Shown: positions 7,905 to 17,586, counted from the stretch's first letter. The stretch: DNA of 39,746 bases from an uncultured Desulfobulbaceae bacterium (GCA_937910875.1 CALENA010000143.1:1-39746), one strand, 5' to 3'. The notes: generated by a model from the sequence alone, not told the origin. A program made the numbers and translations.

Positions 7905-9611
7905 ATGGAGCATCTTTCTAAATCTCAAAAGGCGCGGATGGCGATCCGGGCATTCAAGATCCTGGCCGATTCGGTCAGTCTGCAGGGGCATTACCAGCCC
8001 TTTGGCAAGGCCGGTGAAAACCTGTCCGAGGCCCTGAAACTCTTCAATCCTGAGATTTATGGCTCGATGACTGATCCGCGTGTCATTGAATTGAAGGGCC
8101 TTGAATATGTGATTGATCGGATGCCGCGTGGGATTGAACGCTGTAACCGGGTTATTCTCACGGCCAATGAGGAGTTTGAGGGCACTTCCTTTGAAAAGAT
8201 CGTGCCTCTGAAGCGGAGGCGCCTGTCATATGTGGTGTCGGACAAAGAAATCTGTTTCGTGATCGCCCGGGGTCAGACTGAGGTCTATGATATCCTCACT
8301 CACATCACCTTTCTCAATATCGAGGCCCAGAAGATCCAGCGTCAAATCTGCAATAAAGAGGGAGGGACCTGTCCCGAGTGGCATGATCTGAGCAAGGCGG
8401 CCGGGGAAGAAGAGTTGACCGGCGCGGCCCTTGATCAGGCCATCTGGAATTTGTCCATTATCCTGGGGCGGACCTATCAGGAGACCCGGGAAACCTATCA
8501 TTACATGGAGAAAAACAGGCGGCGCAGCCATTCAAATAATTCCCTGTTTACAATTATCTATGAGATGGGCCAGCGGGTTATCAACGAGATTCGATCCATT
8601 GATGAACGGTTGACTGTCTATTTTACTCCATCGTTGCGGGAGATGATCGGCCATCACAAGTATGCCTCGGACTGGGCCAGAGACCTCAAGGAGTTGATGT
8701 ATGGTCTGGGCCTTGATAAACGCCAGGTCCATCTGGTCAGTGCCAATATGCACTCGGTCAGGAATGTCATTTATGGTGCAGGAGCCCTGCGAGACCTTGG
8801 TGAAAAGGTTCCGGATACCCTCTATGACATGGTGGAGGCCATCCGTAAGCGGGAACTGGATGTCGATCAGTATGCCGGGAAATACGGCTACCTTTTTCAC
8901 AGGGATACCTCGGGTTCTGGGATCGATGTGATGGTCATTGACAGTGCGCGGATTGACCTTTCCGCCCTGCACCCAGCGGTCAAGGTCGATGCCGAGTTTA
9001 TTGCCCGCGAGCAGCCGGTGATTGTGGTGATGGACTATGCCTTTGGGACCCAGGCCTTTTCGGTCCTCGATGAATTACTCTGCAACTGTCATTTTGATGA
9101 CCATGTGGTCCAGTTTCAGGTGGAGTCTATTGCGATCATGGGGAAGGCCGGGATTCTCCCTGGTGAGCGGGGCGATATCATGCTGGCCACGGCCCATGTC
9201 ATGGAGGGGACACCTCATAATTATATCGTCAACAATGACTTGCAGGTTGAGGACTTTGATGAATCTGTGGATGTCTATGTCGGACCCATGGTCACGGTCC
9301 TGGGCACGTCGCTTCAGAACCGGGATGTGCTCGAACGTTTTCATCATTCCAGTTGGAAGGCCGTAGGTCTGGAGATGGAAGGGGGGCATTATCAGCGGGC
9401 GATTAACGGGGCCATTATCCAGGGGCATCTGCCCCCCGATGTCAAGATCCGGTATGCCTATTATGCCTCGGACAATCCTCTGCGCACCGGTCAGACATTG
9501 GCCGCAGGTTCCATGGGGCGGGAGGGGATTATTCCAACCTATATGATTACGCGGGTCCTGGTGGAAAAAATCCTGCAGCCAGTAAAGGAGCGCACATGCA
9601 GTCGCGGATAA
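7905..9611 (+). CDS. Nucleoside-phosphorylase-like protein of unknown function
   Basis: This 568-residue protein has no signal peptide or membrane segment. Its C-terminal half looks like the PNP/UDP (nucleoside phosphorylase, nucleosidase) superfamily: IMGKAGILPGERGDIML near residue 412, and VGLEMEGGHYQRA around residue 488, where EMEG is the ribose-binding signature. A late YYASDNPLRTGQTLA segment follows. The N-terminal 280 or so residues are a helical region I cannot assign; it may belong to the DUF6909 type. The reaction is therefore unproven, but a nucleotide- or nucleoside-cleaving role is the reasonable guess. GGAG lies 5 bases before the ATG. The stop codon lies 16 bases inside the following histidine kinase gene, so the two are translationally coupled. 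Confidence 0.72.
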   Translation: MEHLSKSQKARMAIRAFKILADSVSLQGHYQPFGKAGENLSEALKLFNPEIYGSMTDPRVIELKGLEYVIDRMPRGIERCNRVILTANEEFEGTSFEKIVPLKRRRLSYVVSDKEICFVIARGQTEVYDILTHITFLNIEAQKIQRQICNKEGGTCPEWHDLSKAAGEEELTGAALDQAIWNLSIILGRTYQETRETYHYMEKNRRRSHSNNSLFTIIYEMGQRVINEIRSIDERLTVYFTPSLREMIGHHKYASDWARDLKELMYGLGLDKRQVHLVSANMHSVRNVIYGAGALRDLGEKVPDTLYDMVEAIRKRELDVDQYAGKYGYLFHRDTSGSGIDVMVIDSARIDLSALHPAVKVDAEFIAREQPVIVVMDYAFGTQAFSVLDELLCNCHFDDHVVQFQVESIAIMGKAGILPGERGDIMLATAHVMEGTPHNYIVNNDLQVEDFDESVDVYVGPMVTVLGTSLQNRDVLERFHHSSWKAVGLEMEGGHYQRAINGAIIQGHLPPDVKIRYAYYASDNPLRTGQTLAAGSMGREGIIPTYMITRVLVEKILQPVKERTCSRG

Positions 9612-11422
9612 AGCAGCGTCTGTCTCTGGTCTCTCCCTGGCTCCTGGCCGCGGCCTGCGCCCTGCTGGCCTTGATTATCGGGGTCTTTGCCGTCAACAAC
9701 TATCATCGGGAAAAGGGACTGATGACCGAAGCCCTTCTCGAGAAAGGCGCAACCCTGATCCGTTTCGTCTCCTCCAGTGCCCGCGGAGCATTCTTTGACA
9801 TGCGGCGTGATCATGAGGTCATTATCGGTGACTGGATCAACCAGGTTCAGCAGGTGCTGGTTCATGTCTCGGATGACCCGGGCGTTCAGTCCCTGTCTCT
9901 GGTTGCTCCGGATGGAAAGATCCTGGCCAGTACTCGGGCCGATGATGTTCGTACTGATGTGGATCAGCAGACCCTGGATTTTATCTCCAGGCTGGATGCC
10001 GGGGGCGATGGTCGGGGGGCCTTTGGCTATCGTCTGGAACAGCCGAGTCAGGGGGATTCTTTTCAGGTGGCGGCCCTGTTTTTTCCTGTGGGGCGTCGGC
10101 AGCTGGATCAGCAGCGAGCCCTGGCGGATGGACAGAACAGCGATATGGTGGGGCGGATGATGCGTCGTCATCTCAATTCGCCGGAAAGGATCAAGCAGAT
10201 AGAGGAGATCCGGCAGCAGCGTTTTGTCCTCCTGGTCGAACTTGATTTGACGGAATTTAATGCCGCAGTCCGCCAGCAGCGATTGCAGATCGTCATTCTT
10301 TCGCTCGTGCTGCTGATGGTTGGAATCGGTGGATGGTTATCCCTTCTGACCCTGCAAGGTCTGAAAGGGTCAGAGGTCCGTCTGGCCAGCCTCCGGGCCT
10401 TTCGTGACAGCCTGATTGCCTCGCTGCCCATGGGGCTGATTGCCACCGACAGTCAGGGCAAAATCATGACCTGTAACCAGTTTGCCGAACAGGTGGCCGT
10501 GGTTCAGGAGCGTGAGGTGGTGGGCAAGATGCCGGCGGCGGCCCTGCCGCCTGTGTTGGCAGCCGAATTTGTTCAGGTGGGAGCCGGGGAGTCCGATTTG
10601 CATCAGAAGGAGATCGAACTGGTTGATCGCAATGGCCTGAGGCGGGCCCTGCGTCTGCGCAGTCTGGCTGTGGTCGGCACTGAGGGGCAATCTGCCGGAG
10701 TCATGCTCCTGATTCAGGATATGAGTCAGATCAAGGAGTTGGAAAGGGAGTTGCGCCGCAGTGAACGGATGGCTGCCCTGGGCAAGATGGCCGCAGGTGT
10801 GGCCCATGAACTGCGCAACCCGCTCAGCTCCATCAAGGGGCTGGCGGTGCTCTTGAAATCCAGGTTCCAGGAGGCGAGCCGTGACCGGGAGACCGCCGAG
10901 ATCCTGGTGGCTGAGGTGGATCGTTTGAACCGGAGTATCAGCGAACTGCTTGACTATGCCCGGCCGCCACAACTCGTCAGGGAACCGGTTCAAATCGATG
11001 AGCTGCTGATCAAGGCCACGTCCCTTGTGAGTATGGATGCCGAGGCCGTCGGGATCAGTATTGAACTTGCGCCGGTGCCTGAACTGCCCGAGATTCTGGC
11101 CGACCGGGACAAGTTGAACCAGGTTCTGCTCAATCTTCTGCTCAATGGTATTCAGGCCATGGATCAGGGAGGTGTCCTGCGTCTTGCGGCCCAGGTGATG
11201 AATGATCATCTTGAGATTCGAGTCTCTGACAGCGGCTGCGGAATCCCGGAAGAAAATCAGACCAAAATCTTTGACCCCTATTTTACGACCAAACCCGAGG
11301 GCACAGGCCTGGGCCTGGCCATGTCGGCCAAGATCATTGAGGAGCATGGCGGCTCCATTGAGTTTGAGAGCAAGCCTGGCACCGGAACCACCATGATTAT
11401 TCATTTGCCGGTGCACCGGTAG
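9596..11422 (+). CDS. PAS-domain sensor histidine kinase (NtrB/ZraS type)
   Basis: A 608-residue membrane sensor. TM1 (about 14-33) and TM2 (about 231-252) enclose a periplasmic sensing domain of roughly 200 residues. A PAS domain follows (about 265-380), then the HisKA dimerisation domain with phospho-acceptor H404 in VAHELRNPLSS, and an ATPase domain with an N box (LNLLLNGIQAMDQ), G1 (VSDSGCGIP), F box (FDPYFTTK) and G2 (GTGLGLAM). GGAG precedes the ATG by 6 bases, inside the end of the preceding gene. Kinases of this type usually sit beside a sigma-54 response regulator. None follows here: the tandem cassette begins 15 bases after the stop, so the kinase is an orphan in this window. Its signal and partner are unknown. 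Confidence 0.92.
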   Translation: MQSRIKQRLSLVSPWLLAAACALLALIIGVFAVNNYHREKGLMTEALLEKGATLIRFVSSSARGAFFDMRRDHEVIIGDWINQVQQVLVHVSDDPGVQSLSLVAPDGKILASTRADDVRTDVDQQTLDFISRLDAGGDGRGAFGYRLEQPSQGDSFQVAALFFPVGRRQLDQQRALADGQNSDMVGRMMRRHLNSPERIKQIEEIRQQRFVLLVELDLTEFNAAVRQQRLQIVILSLVLLMVGIGGWLSLLTLQGLKGSEVRLASLRAFRDSLIASLPMGLIATDSQGKIMTCNQFAEQVAVVQEREVVGKMPAAALPPVLAAEFVQVGAGESDLHQKEIELVDRNGLRRALRLRSLAVVGTEGQSAGVMLLIQDMSQIKELERELRRSERMAALGKMAAGVAHELRNPLSSIKGLAVLLKSRFQEASRDRETAEILVAEVDRLNRSISELLDYARPPQLVREPVQIDELLIKATSLVSMDAEAVGISIELAPVPELPEILADRDKLNQVLLNLLLNGIQAMDQGGVLRLAAQVMNDHLEIRVSDSGCGIPEENQTKIFDPYFTTKPEGTGLGLAMSAKIIEEHGGSIEFESKPGTGTTMIIHLPVHR

Positions 11423-11436
11423 GGTCAGGGCCCGGG

Positions 11437-11496
11437 GGACTGGCCCTGTCTCGGAAGTGTTACGAGGTTATTTTTTTTGTTTGGGGCTGAAGGCCA
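11437..11496. repeat. 60-bp direct repeat, left copy (possible att site)
   Basis: Identical to 15363-15422, and 58 of 60 identical to 19289-19348. Read on the minus strand it encodes a gene 3' end (AFSPKQKK then stop) that parallels the end of the Cys-rich gene at 19.3 kb (AFTPKPKK then stop). It lies 14 bases after the histidine kinase stop codon. Sequence to its left differs from that left of the other copies. Confidence 0.85.
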
Positions 11497-11545
11497 CCTC
11501 TGATGATACCGTTAATGAAACTTTATACTGGAAACGGAGTAATCC

Positions 11546-13660
11546 TTGTCCCAACTCGAACACATCGAAGCCATCGAAAAACGCCTCTGGAGCGCCGCCG
11601 ATAATCTGCGCGCCAACTCAAACTACGCCAGCAATGAATACTTCCTGCCTGTTATGGGACGGGTGTTTTTGCGCCATGCCTATAGCCGCTTTCTTATGGT
11701 CAAGGCGAAGATTGAGCCCACCTTGCCCAGTCGTGGCGGTAAAACCAGAGAATTAAGCAAGGAGGACTTCTCTCAGCAGAGTGCTATATTCCTGCAGCCC
11801 AAGGCGCAGTTTGATTCTCTCGTTGCCCTGCCCGATAGTGCCGACCGGGCCCGTGCCATCATCGAGGCGATGGATTTCATCGAAGCGGATTACGAGAACC
11901 TGCGGGGTGTATTGCCCAAGGGTGAATATCAGGAGTTGGACAATCAGGTTCTCGGCCAGCTTTTACGGACCCTCAACCCCGAAGAGCTGAAGAAAGTTTC
12001 CGGTGATGTCTTCGGCCGAATCTACGAATATTTCCTGACCCAGTTCGCCGACCAGAAGGCCCATGACGGCGGCGAGTTCTTTACGCCTATTTCGATTGTT
12101 TCCCTGATCGCTCATGTGCTCGATCCCGAGCGCGGCACGGTGCTGGATCCGGCCTGCGGCTCCGGCGGCATGTTCGTCCAGAGCGCCCGCATTGTCGAGG
12201 AGCATGGCGACAGCCCCACGGATAAGCTCACCTTTCGCGGCCTGGAGAAGAACGCCACCACTATCCGCCTCGCCAAGATGAATCTGGCCGTCCATGGCCT
12301 GGAAGGCGATATCCAGAAGGCCATTATCTATTATGAGGACCCGCACGAACTGGTGGGCCGCGCCAATTATGTCATGGCCAATCCCCCCTTCAACGTGGAT
12401 GAGATTGATGCCGACAAGGTCAAGCGTGATCCGCGTCTACCATTCGGTCTGCCCGGCGTCAATAACAAGGAGAAGGTCAGCAACGGCAACTATGTCTGGA
12501 TCAGTTATTTCTACAGCTACCTGAATGACAAGGGTCGGGCCGGTTTTGTGATGTCATCCCAGGCCTCCAGTGCCGGTGGCGGTGAGGCCAAAGTCCGCCA
12601 GAAACTGGTCGAGACCGGCGATGTGGATCTGATGATCGCCATCCGTTCCAACTTCTTCTACACCCGTTCCGTGCCCTGTGAGTTGTGGTTCTTTAATCGC
12701 AATAAACCTAAGGCGCACAAAGACAAGGTGCTGATGCTTGATGCCCGTGACGTTTACCGCAAAGTCACCCGCAAGATTTACGATTTTTCGCCGGAGCAAC
12801 AGCAGAATTTGCAAGCCATCGTCTGGCTCTACCGGGGCGAAAGCGCACGCTACCTTGAGCTGGTTTCTGAGTACCTGGGCAATGTTGCGGATGAGGCATT
12901 AGCCTGTTTTGCATGGGAAGATGAAGTCAGAGAGACTGCACAGCCATTGCCGGACTACGCCGAGGCGCTGAAGGCATTAGGGAAAACTCTGGAGCCGTTC
13001 CTGAAGATTCAGCCCAAAACCGGGCCGCAGGCAGAAGTACAGAAGGAACTGGAAAAGGAAAGCGAACTGTTTAATCAGGACGTCGACCAGTTCCGGAAGA
13101 GCGCCCAACAGGCGGCTAAACAATGGGATGATACACCTGATACCAACGCAGTATTGCGCAAACTCACCAAAGAATTTGAGCCGTTGAGTGAGACCAGCCG
13201 CAATCTGATTAAACAGATCGACCTGATCTATAAACTTGCCACCCGATTGATCGATATCTGCGAGAAAGAATGCAACGCCAAAGAGAGCGATGTCTGGGTG
13301 AACCGTGACATTACTCGTGTCCGCAAGGGTGCTGATGAAGCCCGTGCGCTTGCCGCCAAGCAGCTCAAGCAGGTCCGCTATTTCTGGAAACAAGCCCACT
13401 GGCTCACCGAGCGATTCCCCGAGGCCAAACTGCGTGATGTGGAAGGTCTGGTCAAATTGGTGGATCTCAAGGAGATCGAAGCCAACGACTGGAGTCTCAC
13501 CCCTGGCCGCTATGTAGGCGTTGCCCCCGAGATCGAGGACGAAGACTTCGACTTCGAAGAAACCCTGCGGGAAATCCACGTCGAACTGGAAGACCTCAAC
13601 GCTGAAGCCGTCACCCTGGCCGCCACCATCAAAAGGAATTTTGAGGAACTGGGGATATGA
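11546..13660 (+). CDS. hsdM: Type I restriction-modification DNA methyltransferase HsdM (copy 1)
   Basis: A 704-residue N6-adenine methyltransferase subunit of a type I restriction-modification system. An N-terminal helical HsdM_N domain is followed by the catalytic domain: FFTPISIV, then AdoMet motif I DPACGSGGMFVQ (about residue 200), and catalytic motif IV NPPF (about 279). A long, charged, coiled-coil-like C-terminal region (about 460-704) makes it longer than the usual 500 or so residues. It starts at TTG, with GGAG about 6 bases upstream. The stop overlaps the rhuM start (ATGA). Type I methylases need HsdS to recognise DNA; no hsdS lies in the cassette, so this copy would be active only with an S subunit encoded elsewhere. 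Confidence 0.93.
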   Translation: MSQLEHIEAIEKRLWSAADNLRANSNYASNEYFLPVMGRVFLRHAYSRFLMVKAKIEPTLPSRGGKTRELSKEDFSQQSAIFLQPKAQFDSLVALPDSADRARAIIEAMDFIEADYENLRGVLPKGEYQELDNQVLGQLLRTLNPEELKKVSGDVFGRIYEYFLTQFADQKAHDGGEFFTPISIVSLIAHVLDPERGTVLDPACGSGGMFVQSARIVEEHGDSPTDKLTFRGLEKNATTIRLAKMNLAVHGLEGDIQKAIIYYEDPHELVGRANYVMANPPFNVDEIDADKVKRDPRLPFGLPGVNNKEKVSNGNYVWISYFYSYLNDKGRAGFVMSSQASSAGGGEAKVRQKLVETGDVDLMIAIRSNFFYTRSVPCELWFFNRNKPKAHKDKVLMLDARDVYRKVTRKIYDFSPEQQQNLQAIVWLYRGESARYLELVSEYLGNVADEALACFAWEDEVRETAQPLPDYAEALKALGKTLEPFLKIQPKTGPQAEVQKELEKESELFNQDVDQFRKSAQQAAKQWDDTPDTNAVLRKLTKEFEPLSETSRNLIKQIDLIYKLATRLIDICEKECNAKESDVWVNRDITRVRKGADEARALAAKQLKQVRYFWKQAHWLTERFPEAKLRDVEGLVKLVDLKEIEANDWSLTPGRYVGVAPEIEDEDFDFEETLREIHVELEDLNAEAVTLAATIKRNFEELGI

Positions 13661-14706
13661 GCGAAAACCTGCCGCAGAAAAGCCACTTTCTTGTCTATCA
13701 GGCGGACGATGGCACCCTCAAAATCGATGTGCGCCTTGAGGACGAGACCGTCTGGCTGCCCCAACAGCTCATGGCCGACCTGTTCCAGACCACCCAACAG
13801 AACATCAGCCAGCATATCAAGGCGATTTACGAAGAAGGGGAACTGGACCCAGCGGCAACTCACAAGAAATTCTTGTCGGTTCGCCGGGAGGGTTCCCGGC
13901 AGGTTCGGCGCGAGCTCGATCATTACAACCTCGATATGATTATTTCCGTCGGCTACCGGGTGAAATCCCACGTCGCCACCCGGTTTCGGATCTGGGCCAC
14001 CCAGCGCCTCACCGAGTACGTCATCAAGGGCTTTACCATGGACGACGAGCGGCTCAAGAATCCCGACCATCCCTTTGATTACTTCGATGAACTCCTGCGC
14101 CGCATCCAGGACATCCGCACCTCCGAGCGCCGCTTCTACCAGAAGATCACCGATATCTACGCCACCGCCATCGACTATGACCCCACCCAGGAAATCAGCC
14201 TGGCTTTCTTCATGACCGTCCAGAACAAACTCCACTGGGCCATTACCGGTCAAACCGCCGCCGAGATCATCCACGAGCGCGCCGACCATTCCCAGCCCAA
14301 CATGGGCCTGACCAACTGGCGCGGGGCAAAGCTCCGCAAACAGGACGTCACGATTGCCAAGAACTACCTCGCCGCGGACGAACTGGCCGCGCTCAACAAT
14401 CTGGTCGAGCAATACCTTATCTACGCCGAGGGCCAGGCCATGCGCCGCATCCCCATGACCATGCAGGACTGGGCCGACCGCCTCGATGCCTTCCTCCAGT
14501 TCAACGAGCGCGATATCCTCGAACACGCCGGACGCATCTCCCACGAAATGGCCAGGGAACTGGCCGAAGCCGAATACGACAAATTTCATCTGGAACGCAT
14601 CCGCCAAGAGGACCGGCAGCCCAGCGATTTCGACCGCAGCCTGGACGACAAAGCCGACGAACTGAAGAAGCTCGCCGGCCCTACGAAGCGGAGGAAGAAA
14701 GAATGA
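13657..14706 (+). CDS. rhuM: RhuM-family protein (copy 1)
   Basis: A 349-residue protein of the RhuM (virulence RhuM) family. The start has the family pattern FLVYQADDGTLKIDVRLEDETVWLPQQLMADLFQ. NISQHIKAIYEEGEL then resembles a DNA-binding helix-turn-helix, and LDHYNLDMIISVGYRVKS, which leads into the family core, comes next. RhuM genes occur in Salmonella pathogenicity islands and, very often, between hsdM and hsdS in type I restriction loci; the molecular role is not established. Here it overlaps hsdM by 4 bases (ATGA), so it is translationally coupled. The protein looks complete and ends in a basic tail (PTKRRKKE). On the opposite strand a 495-codon frame is open, but it is a codon-bias shadow. 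Confidence 0.9.
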   Translation: MSENLPQKSHFLVYQADDGTLKIDVRLEDETVWLPQQLMADLFQTTQQNISQHIKAIYEEGELDPAATHKKFLSVRREGSRQVRRELDHYNLDMIISVGYRVKSHVATRFRIWATQRLTEYVIKGFTMDDERLKNPDHPFDYFDELLRRIQDIRTSERRFYQKITDIYATAIDYDPTQEISLAFFMTVQNKLHWAITGQTAAEIIHERADHSQPNMGLTNWRGAKLRKQDVTIAKNYLAADELAALNNLVEQYLIYAEGQAMRRIPMTMQDWADRLDAFLQFNERDILEHAGRISHEMARELAEAEYDKFHLERIRQEDRQPSDFDRSLDDKADELKKLAGPTKRRKKE

Positions 14707-14737
14707 AGTTACCGACCCGGCCAGACCGGACGAGGAG

Positions 14738-15268
14738 TTGCTTGCTGACCTGGCCGAGGCCATCGCTCTGGTGTGCGCATTCCTCGCAGACAGACAAGCA
14801 ACATTTGATGATGTGATCCACAAGACCGGTTTTGCACGCAACGGTGCCATTGTGGCTTGCAAGGAGGCGGCCAACGAGAATGACGAGAGTCGCAAACGCT
14901 TCGAAGTAATGTGCCGTGAGGTGTTCAAGAAGTTCAAGGCCTGCATCAATGTCCAGGGCGTGAATGCCCACCGGTCTGATCGAGATGCGATCAACATCGT
15001 CTATAAGAGCCTGCAACAGGATCGTGAGCAGGCCGATATCACCGACATCATCCGCCAACTGCATCAGGTGGTGAACGAGGCAATCGAGACAAGAGACAGT
15101 GGCCCGGAGAGCATCAGAGGGACGTATGACATCAGCAGGATCGATTTTGACCGATTGCGTAAAGAGTTCGAGCGTAGCCCGAAAAAAAACACCACTGTCC
15201 AGAATCTGCGGCAGGTAGTAGAGCAACGGCTTCCGGGTGTATCCCACCGTGCCCTCACCATACTATGA
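14738..15268 (+). pseudogene. hsdR: Internal fragment of HsdR, type I restriction subunit (copy 1)
   Basis: The 176 codons match the C-terminal helical region of HsdR: ESRKRFEVMCREVFKKFKACINV, INIVYKSLQQDREQADI, then YDISRIDFDRLRKEFERSP and TTVQNLRQVVEQRL. HsdR is normally about 1,000 residues with a nuclease and a helicase motor; both are absent. The HsdR-like frame is already open before the nominal TTG start, back to the rhuM stop, which places the deletion junction at the end of rhuM. After EQRL the protein loses similarity, so the 3' end is missing too. It is therefore an internal fragment left by deletion of hsdS and most of hsdR, and is unlikely to be functional. Confidence 0.75.
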
Positions 15269-15362
15269 AAGCGCCGCAGTAGCTTGAAGTGAGAGGGGGG
15301 CAACGAGGATTTGCACTGGCTGGGGGGAAATGGGGCCAAACTTGAAAAGTTTGGGTACTTAT

Positions 15363-15422
15363 GGACTGGCCCTGTCTCGGAAGTGTTACGAGGTTATTTT
15401 TTTTGTTTGGGGCTGAAGGCCA
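15363..15422. repeat. 60-bp direct repeat, middle copy
   Basis: Identical to the left copy at 11437-11496. The bases to its left (a small hairpin with stem 15336-15343/15347-15354, then GTACTTAT) match those left of the third copy, as expected if unequal crossover between the outer repeats duplicated the unit. Confidence 0.85.
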
Positions 15423-15471
15423 CCTCTGATGATACCGTTAATGAAACTTTATACTGGAAACGGAGTAATCC

Positions 15472-17586
15472 TTGTCCCAACTCGAACACATCGAAGCCAT
15501 CGAAAAACGCCTCTGGAGCGCCGCCGATAATCTGCGCGCCAACTCAAACTACGCCAGCAATGAATACTTCCTGCCTGTTATGGGACGGGTGTTTTTGCGC
15601 CATGCCTATAGCCGCTTTCTTATGGTCAAGGCGAAGATTGAGCCCACCTTGCCCAGTCGTGGCGGTAAAACCAGAGAATTAAGCAAGGAGGACTTCTCTC
15701 AGCAGAGTGCTATATTCCTGCAGCCCAAGGCGCAGTTTGATTCTCTCGTTGCCCTGCCCGATAGTGCCGACCGGGCCCGTGCCATCATCGAGGCGATGGA
15801 TTTCATCGAAGCGGATTACGAGAACCTGCGGGGTGTATTGCCCAAGGGTGAATATCAGGAGTTGGACAATCAGGTTCTCGGCCAGCTTTTACGGACCCTC
15901 AACCCCGAAGAGCTGAAGAAAGTTTCCGGTGATGTCTTCGGCCGAATCTACGAATATTTCCTGACCCAGTTCGCCGACCAGAAGGCCCATGACGGCGGCG
16001 AGTTCTTTACGCCTATTTCGATTGTTTCCCTGATCGCTCATGTGCTCGATCCCGAGCGCGGCACGGTGCTGGATCCGGCCTGCGGCTCCGGCGGCATGTT
16101 CGTCCAGAGCGCCCGCATTGTCGAGGAGCATGGCGACAGCCCCACGGATAAGCTCACCTTTCGCGGCCTGGAGAAGAACGCCACCACTATCCGCCTCGCC
16201 AAGATGAATCTGGCCGTCCATGGCCTGGAAGGCGATATCCAGAAGGCCATTATCTATTATGAGGACCCGCACGAACTGGTGGGCCGCGCCAATTATGTCA
16301 TGGCCAATCCCCCCTTCAACGTGGATGAGATTGATGCCGACAAGGTCAAGCGTGATCCGCGTCTACCATTCGGTCTGCCCGGCGTCAATAACAAGGAGAA
16401 GGTCAGCAACGGCAACTATGTCTGGATCAGTTATTTCTACAGCTACCTGAATGACAAGGGTCGGGCCGGTTTTGTGATGTCATCCCAGGCCTCCAGTGCC
16501 GGTGGCGGTGAGGCCAAAGTCCGCCAGAAACTGGTCGAGACCGGCGATGTGGATCTGATGATCGCCATCCGTTCCAACTTCTTCTACACCCGTTCCGTGC
16601 CCTGTGAGTTGTGGTTCTTTAATCGCAATAAACCTAAGGCGCACAAAGACAAGGTGCTGATGCTTGATGCCCGTGACGTTTACCGCAAAGTCACCCGCAA
16701 GATTTACGATTTTTCGCCGGAGCAACAGCAGAATTTGCAAGCCATCGTCTGGCTCTACCGGGGCGAAAGCGCACGCTACCTTGAGCTGGTTTCTGAGTAC
16801 CTGGGCAATGTTGCGGATGAGGCATTAGCCTGTTTTGCATGGGAAGATGAAGTCAGAGAGACTGCACAGCCATTGCCGGACTACGCCGAGGCGCTGAAGG
16901 CATTAGGGAAAACTCTGGAGCCGTTCCTGAAGATTCAGCCCAAAACCGGGCCGCAGGCAGAAGTACAGAAGGAACTGGAAAAGGAAAGCGAACTGTTTAA
17001 TCAGGACGTCGACCAGTTCCGGAAGAGCGCCCAACAGGCGGCTAAACAATGGGATGATACACCTGATACCAACGCAGTATTGCGCAAACTCACCAAAGAA
17101 TTTGAGCCGTTGAGTGAGACCAGCCGCAATCTGATTAAACAGATCGACCTGATCTATAAACTTGCCACCCGATTGATCGATATCTGCGAGAAAGAATGCA
17201 ACGCCAAAGAGAGCGATGTCTGGGTGAACCGTGACATTACTCGTGTCCGCAAGGGTGCTGATGAAGCCCGTGCGCTTGCCGCCAAGCAGCTCAAGCAGGT
17301 CCGCTATTTCTGGAAACAAGCCCACTGGCTCACCGAGCGATTCCCCGAGGCCAAACTGCGTGATGTGGAAGGTCTGGTCAAATTGGTGGATCTCAAGGAG
17401 ATCGAAGCCAACGACTGGAGTCTCACCCCTGGCCGCTATGTAGGCGTTGCCCCCGAGATCGAGGACGAAGACTTCGACTTCGAAGAAACCCTGCGGGAAA
17501 TCCACGTCGAACTGGAAGACCTCAACGCTGAAGCCGTCACCCTGGCCGCCACCATCAAAAGGAATTTTGAGGAACTGGGGATATGA
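15472..17586 (+). CDS. hsdM: Type I restriction-modification DNA methyltransferase HsdM (copy 2)
   Basis: Identical in all 704 residues to the copy at 11546, with the same TTG start, GGAG site and ATGA overlap with rhuM. See copy 1 for domains. Having two identical hsdM genes without hsdS could raise methylase dosage but would not change specificity. Confidence 0.93.
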   Translation: MSQLEHIEAIEKRLWSAADNLRANSNYASNEYFLPVMGRVFLRHAYSRFLMVKAKIEPTLPSRGGKTRELSKEDFSQQSAIFLQPKAQFDSLVALPDSADRARAIIEAMDFIEADYENLRGVLPKGEYQELDNQVLGQLLRTLNPEELKKVSGDVFGRIYEYFLTQFADQKAHDGGEFFTPISIVSLIAHVLDPERGTVLDPACGSGGMFVQSARIVEEHGDSPTDKLTFRGLEKNATTIRLAKMNLAVHGLEGDIQKAIIYYEDPHELVGRANYVMANPPFNVDEIDADKVKRDPRLPFGLPGVNNKEKVSNGNYVWISYFYSYLNDKGRAGFVMSSQASSAGGGEAKVRQKLVETGDVDLMIAIRSNFFYTRSVPCELWFFNRNKPKAHKDKVLMLDARDVYRKVTRKIYDFSPEQQQNLQAIVWLYRGESARYLELVSEYLGNVADEALACFAWEDEVRETAQPLPDYAEALKALGKTLEPFLKIQPKTGPQAEVQKELEKESELFNQDVDQFRKSAQQAAKQWDDTPDTNAVLRKLTKEFEPLSETSRNLIKQIDLIYKLATRLIDICEKECNAKESDVWVNRDITRVRKGADEARALAAKQLKQVRYFWKQAHWLTERFPEAKLRDVEGLVKLVDLKEIEANDWSLTPGRYVGVAPEIEDEDFDFEETLREIHVELEDLNAEAVTLAATIKRNFEELGI

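Larger units (their letters stand above)
11437..15362. repeat. Tandem cassette, unit 1 (3,926 bp)
   Basis: This is the first of two head-to-tail units with a period of exactly 3,926 bases. All gene coordinates repeat with that offset, and every translated frame, including the meaningless ones, is identical in both units, so the copies are essentially 100% identical. The unit starts at the 60-bp direct repeat and carries hsdM, rhuM and an hsdR fragment. No integrase, transposase or terminal inverted repeat is present. Confidence 0.95.

Noticed and set aside
13510-14997. A 495-codon open frame antisense to rhuM (repeated at 17436-18923)
   Set aside because: It lies entirely opposite hsdM/rhuM/hsdR coding sequence, has no recognisable domain, and its composition is that of a codon-bias shadow in a GC-rich gene.
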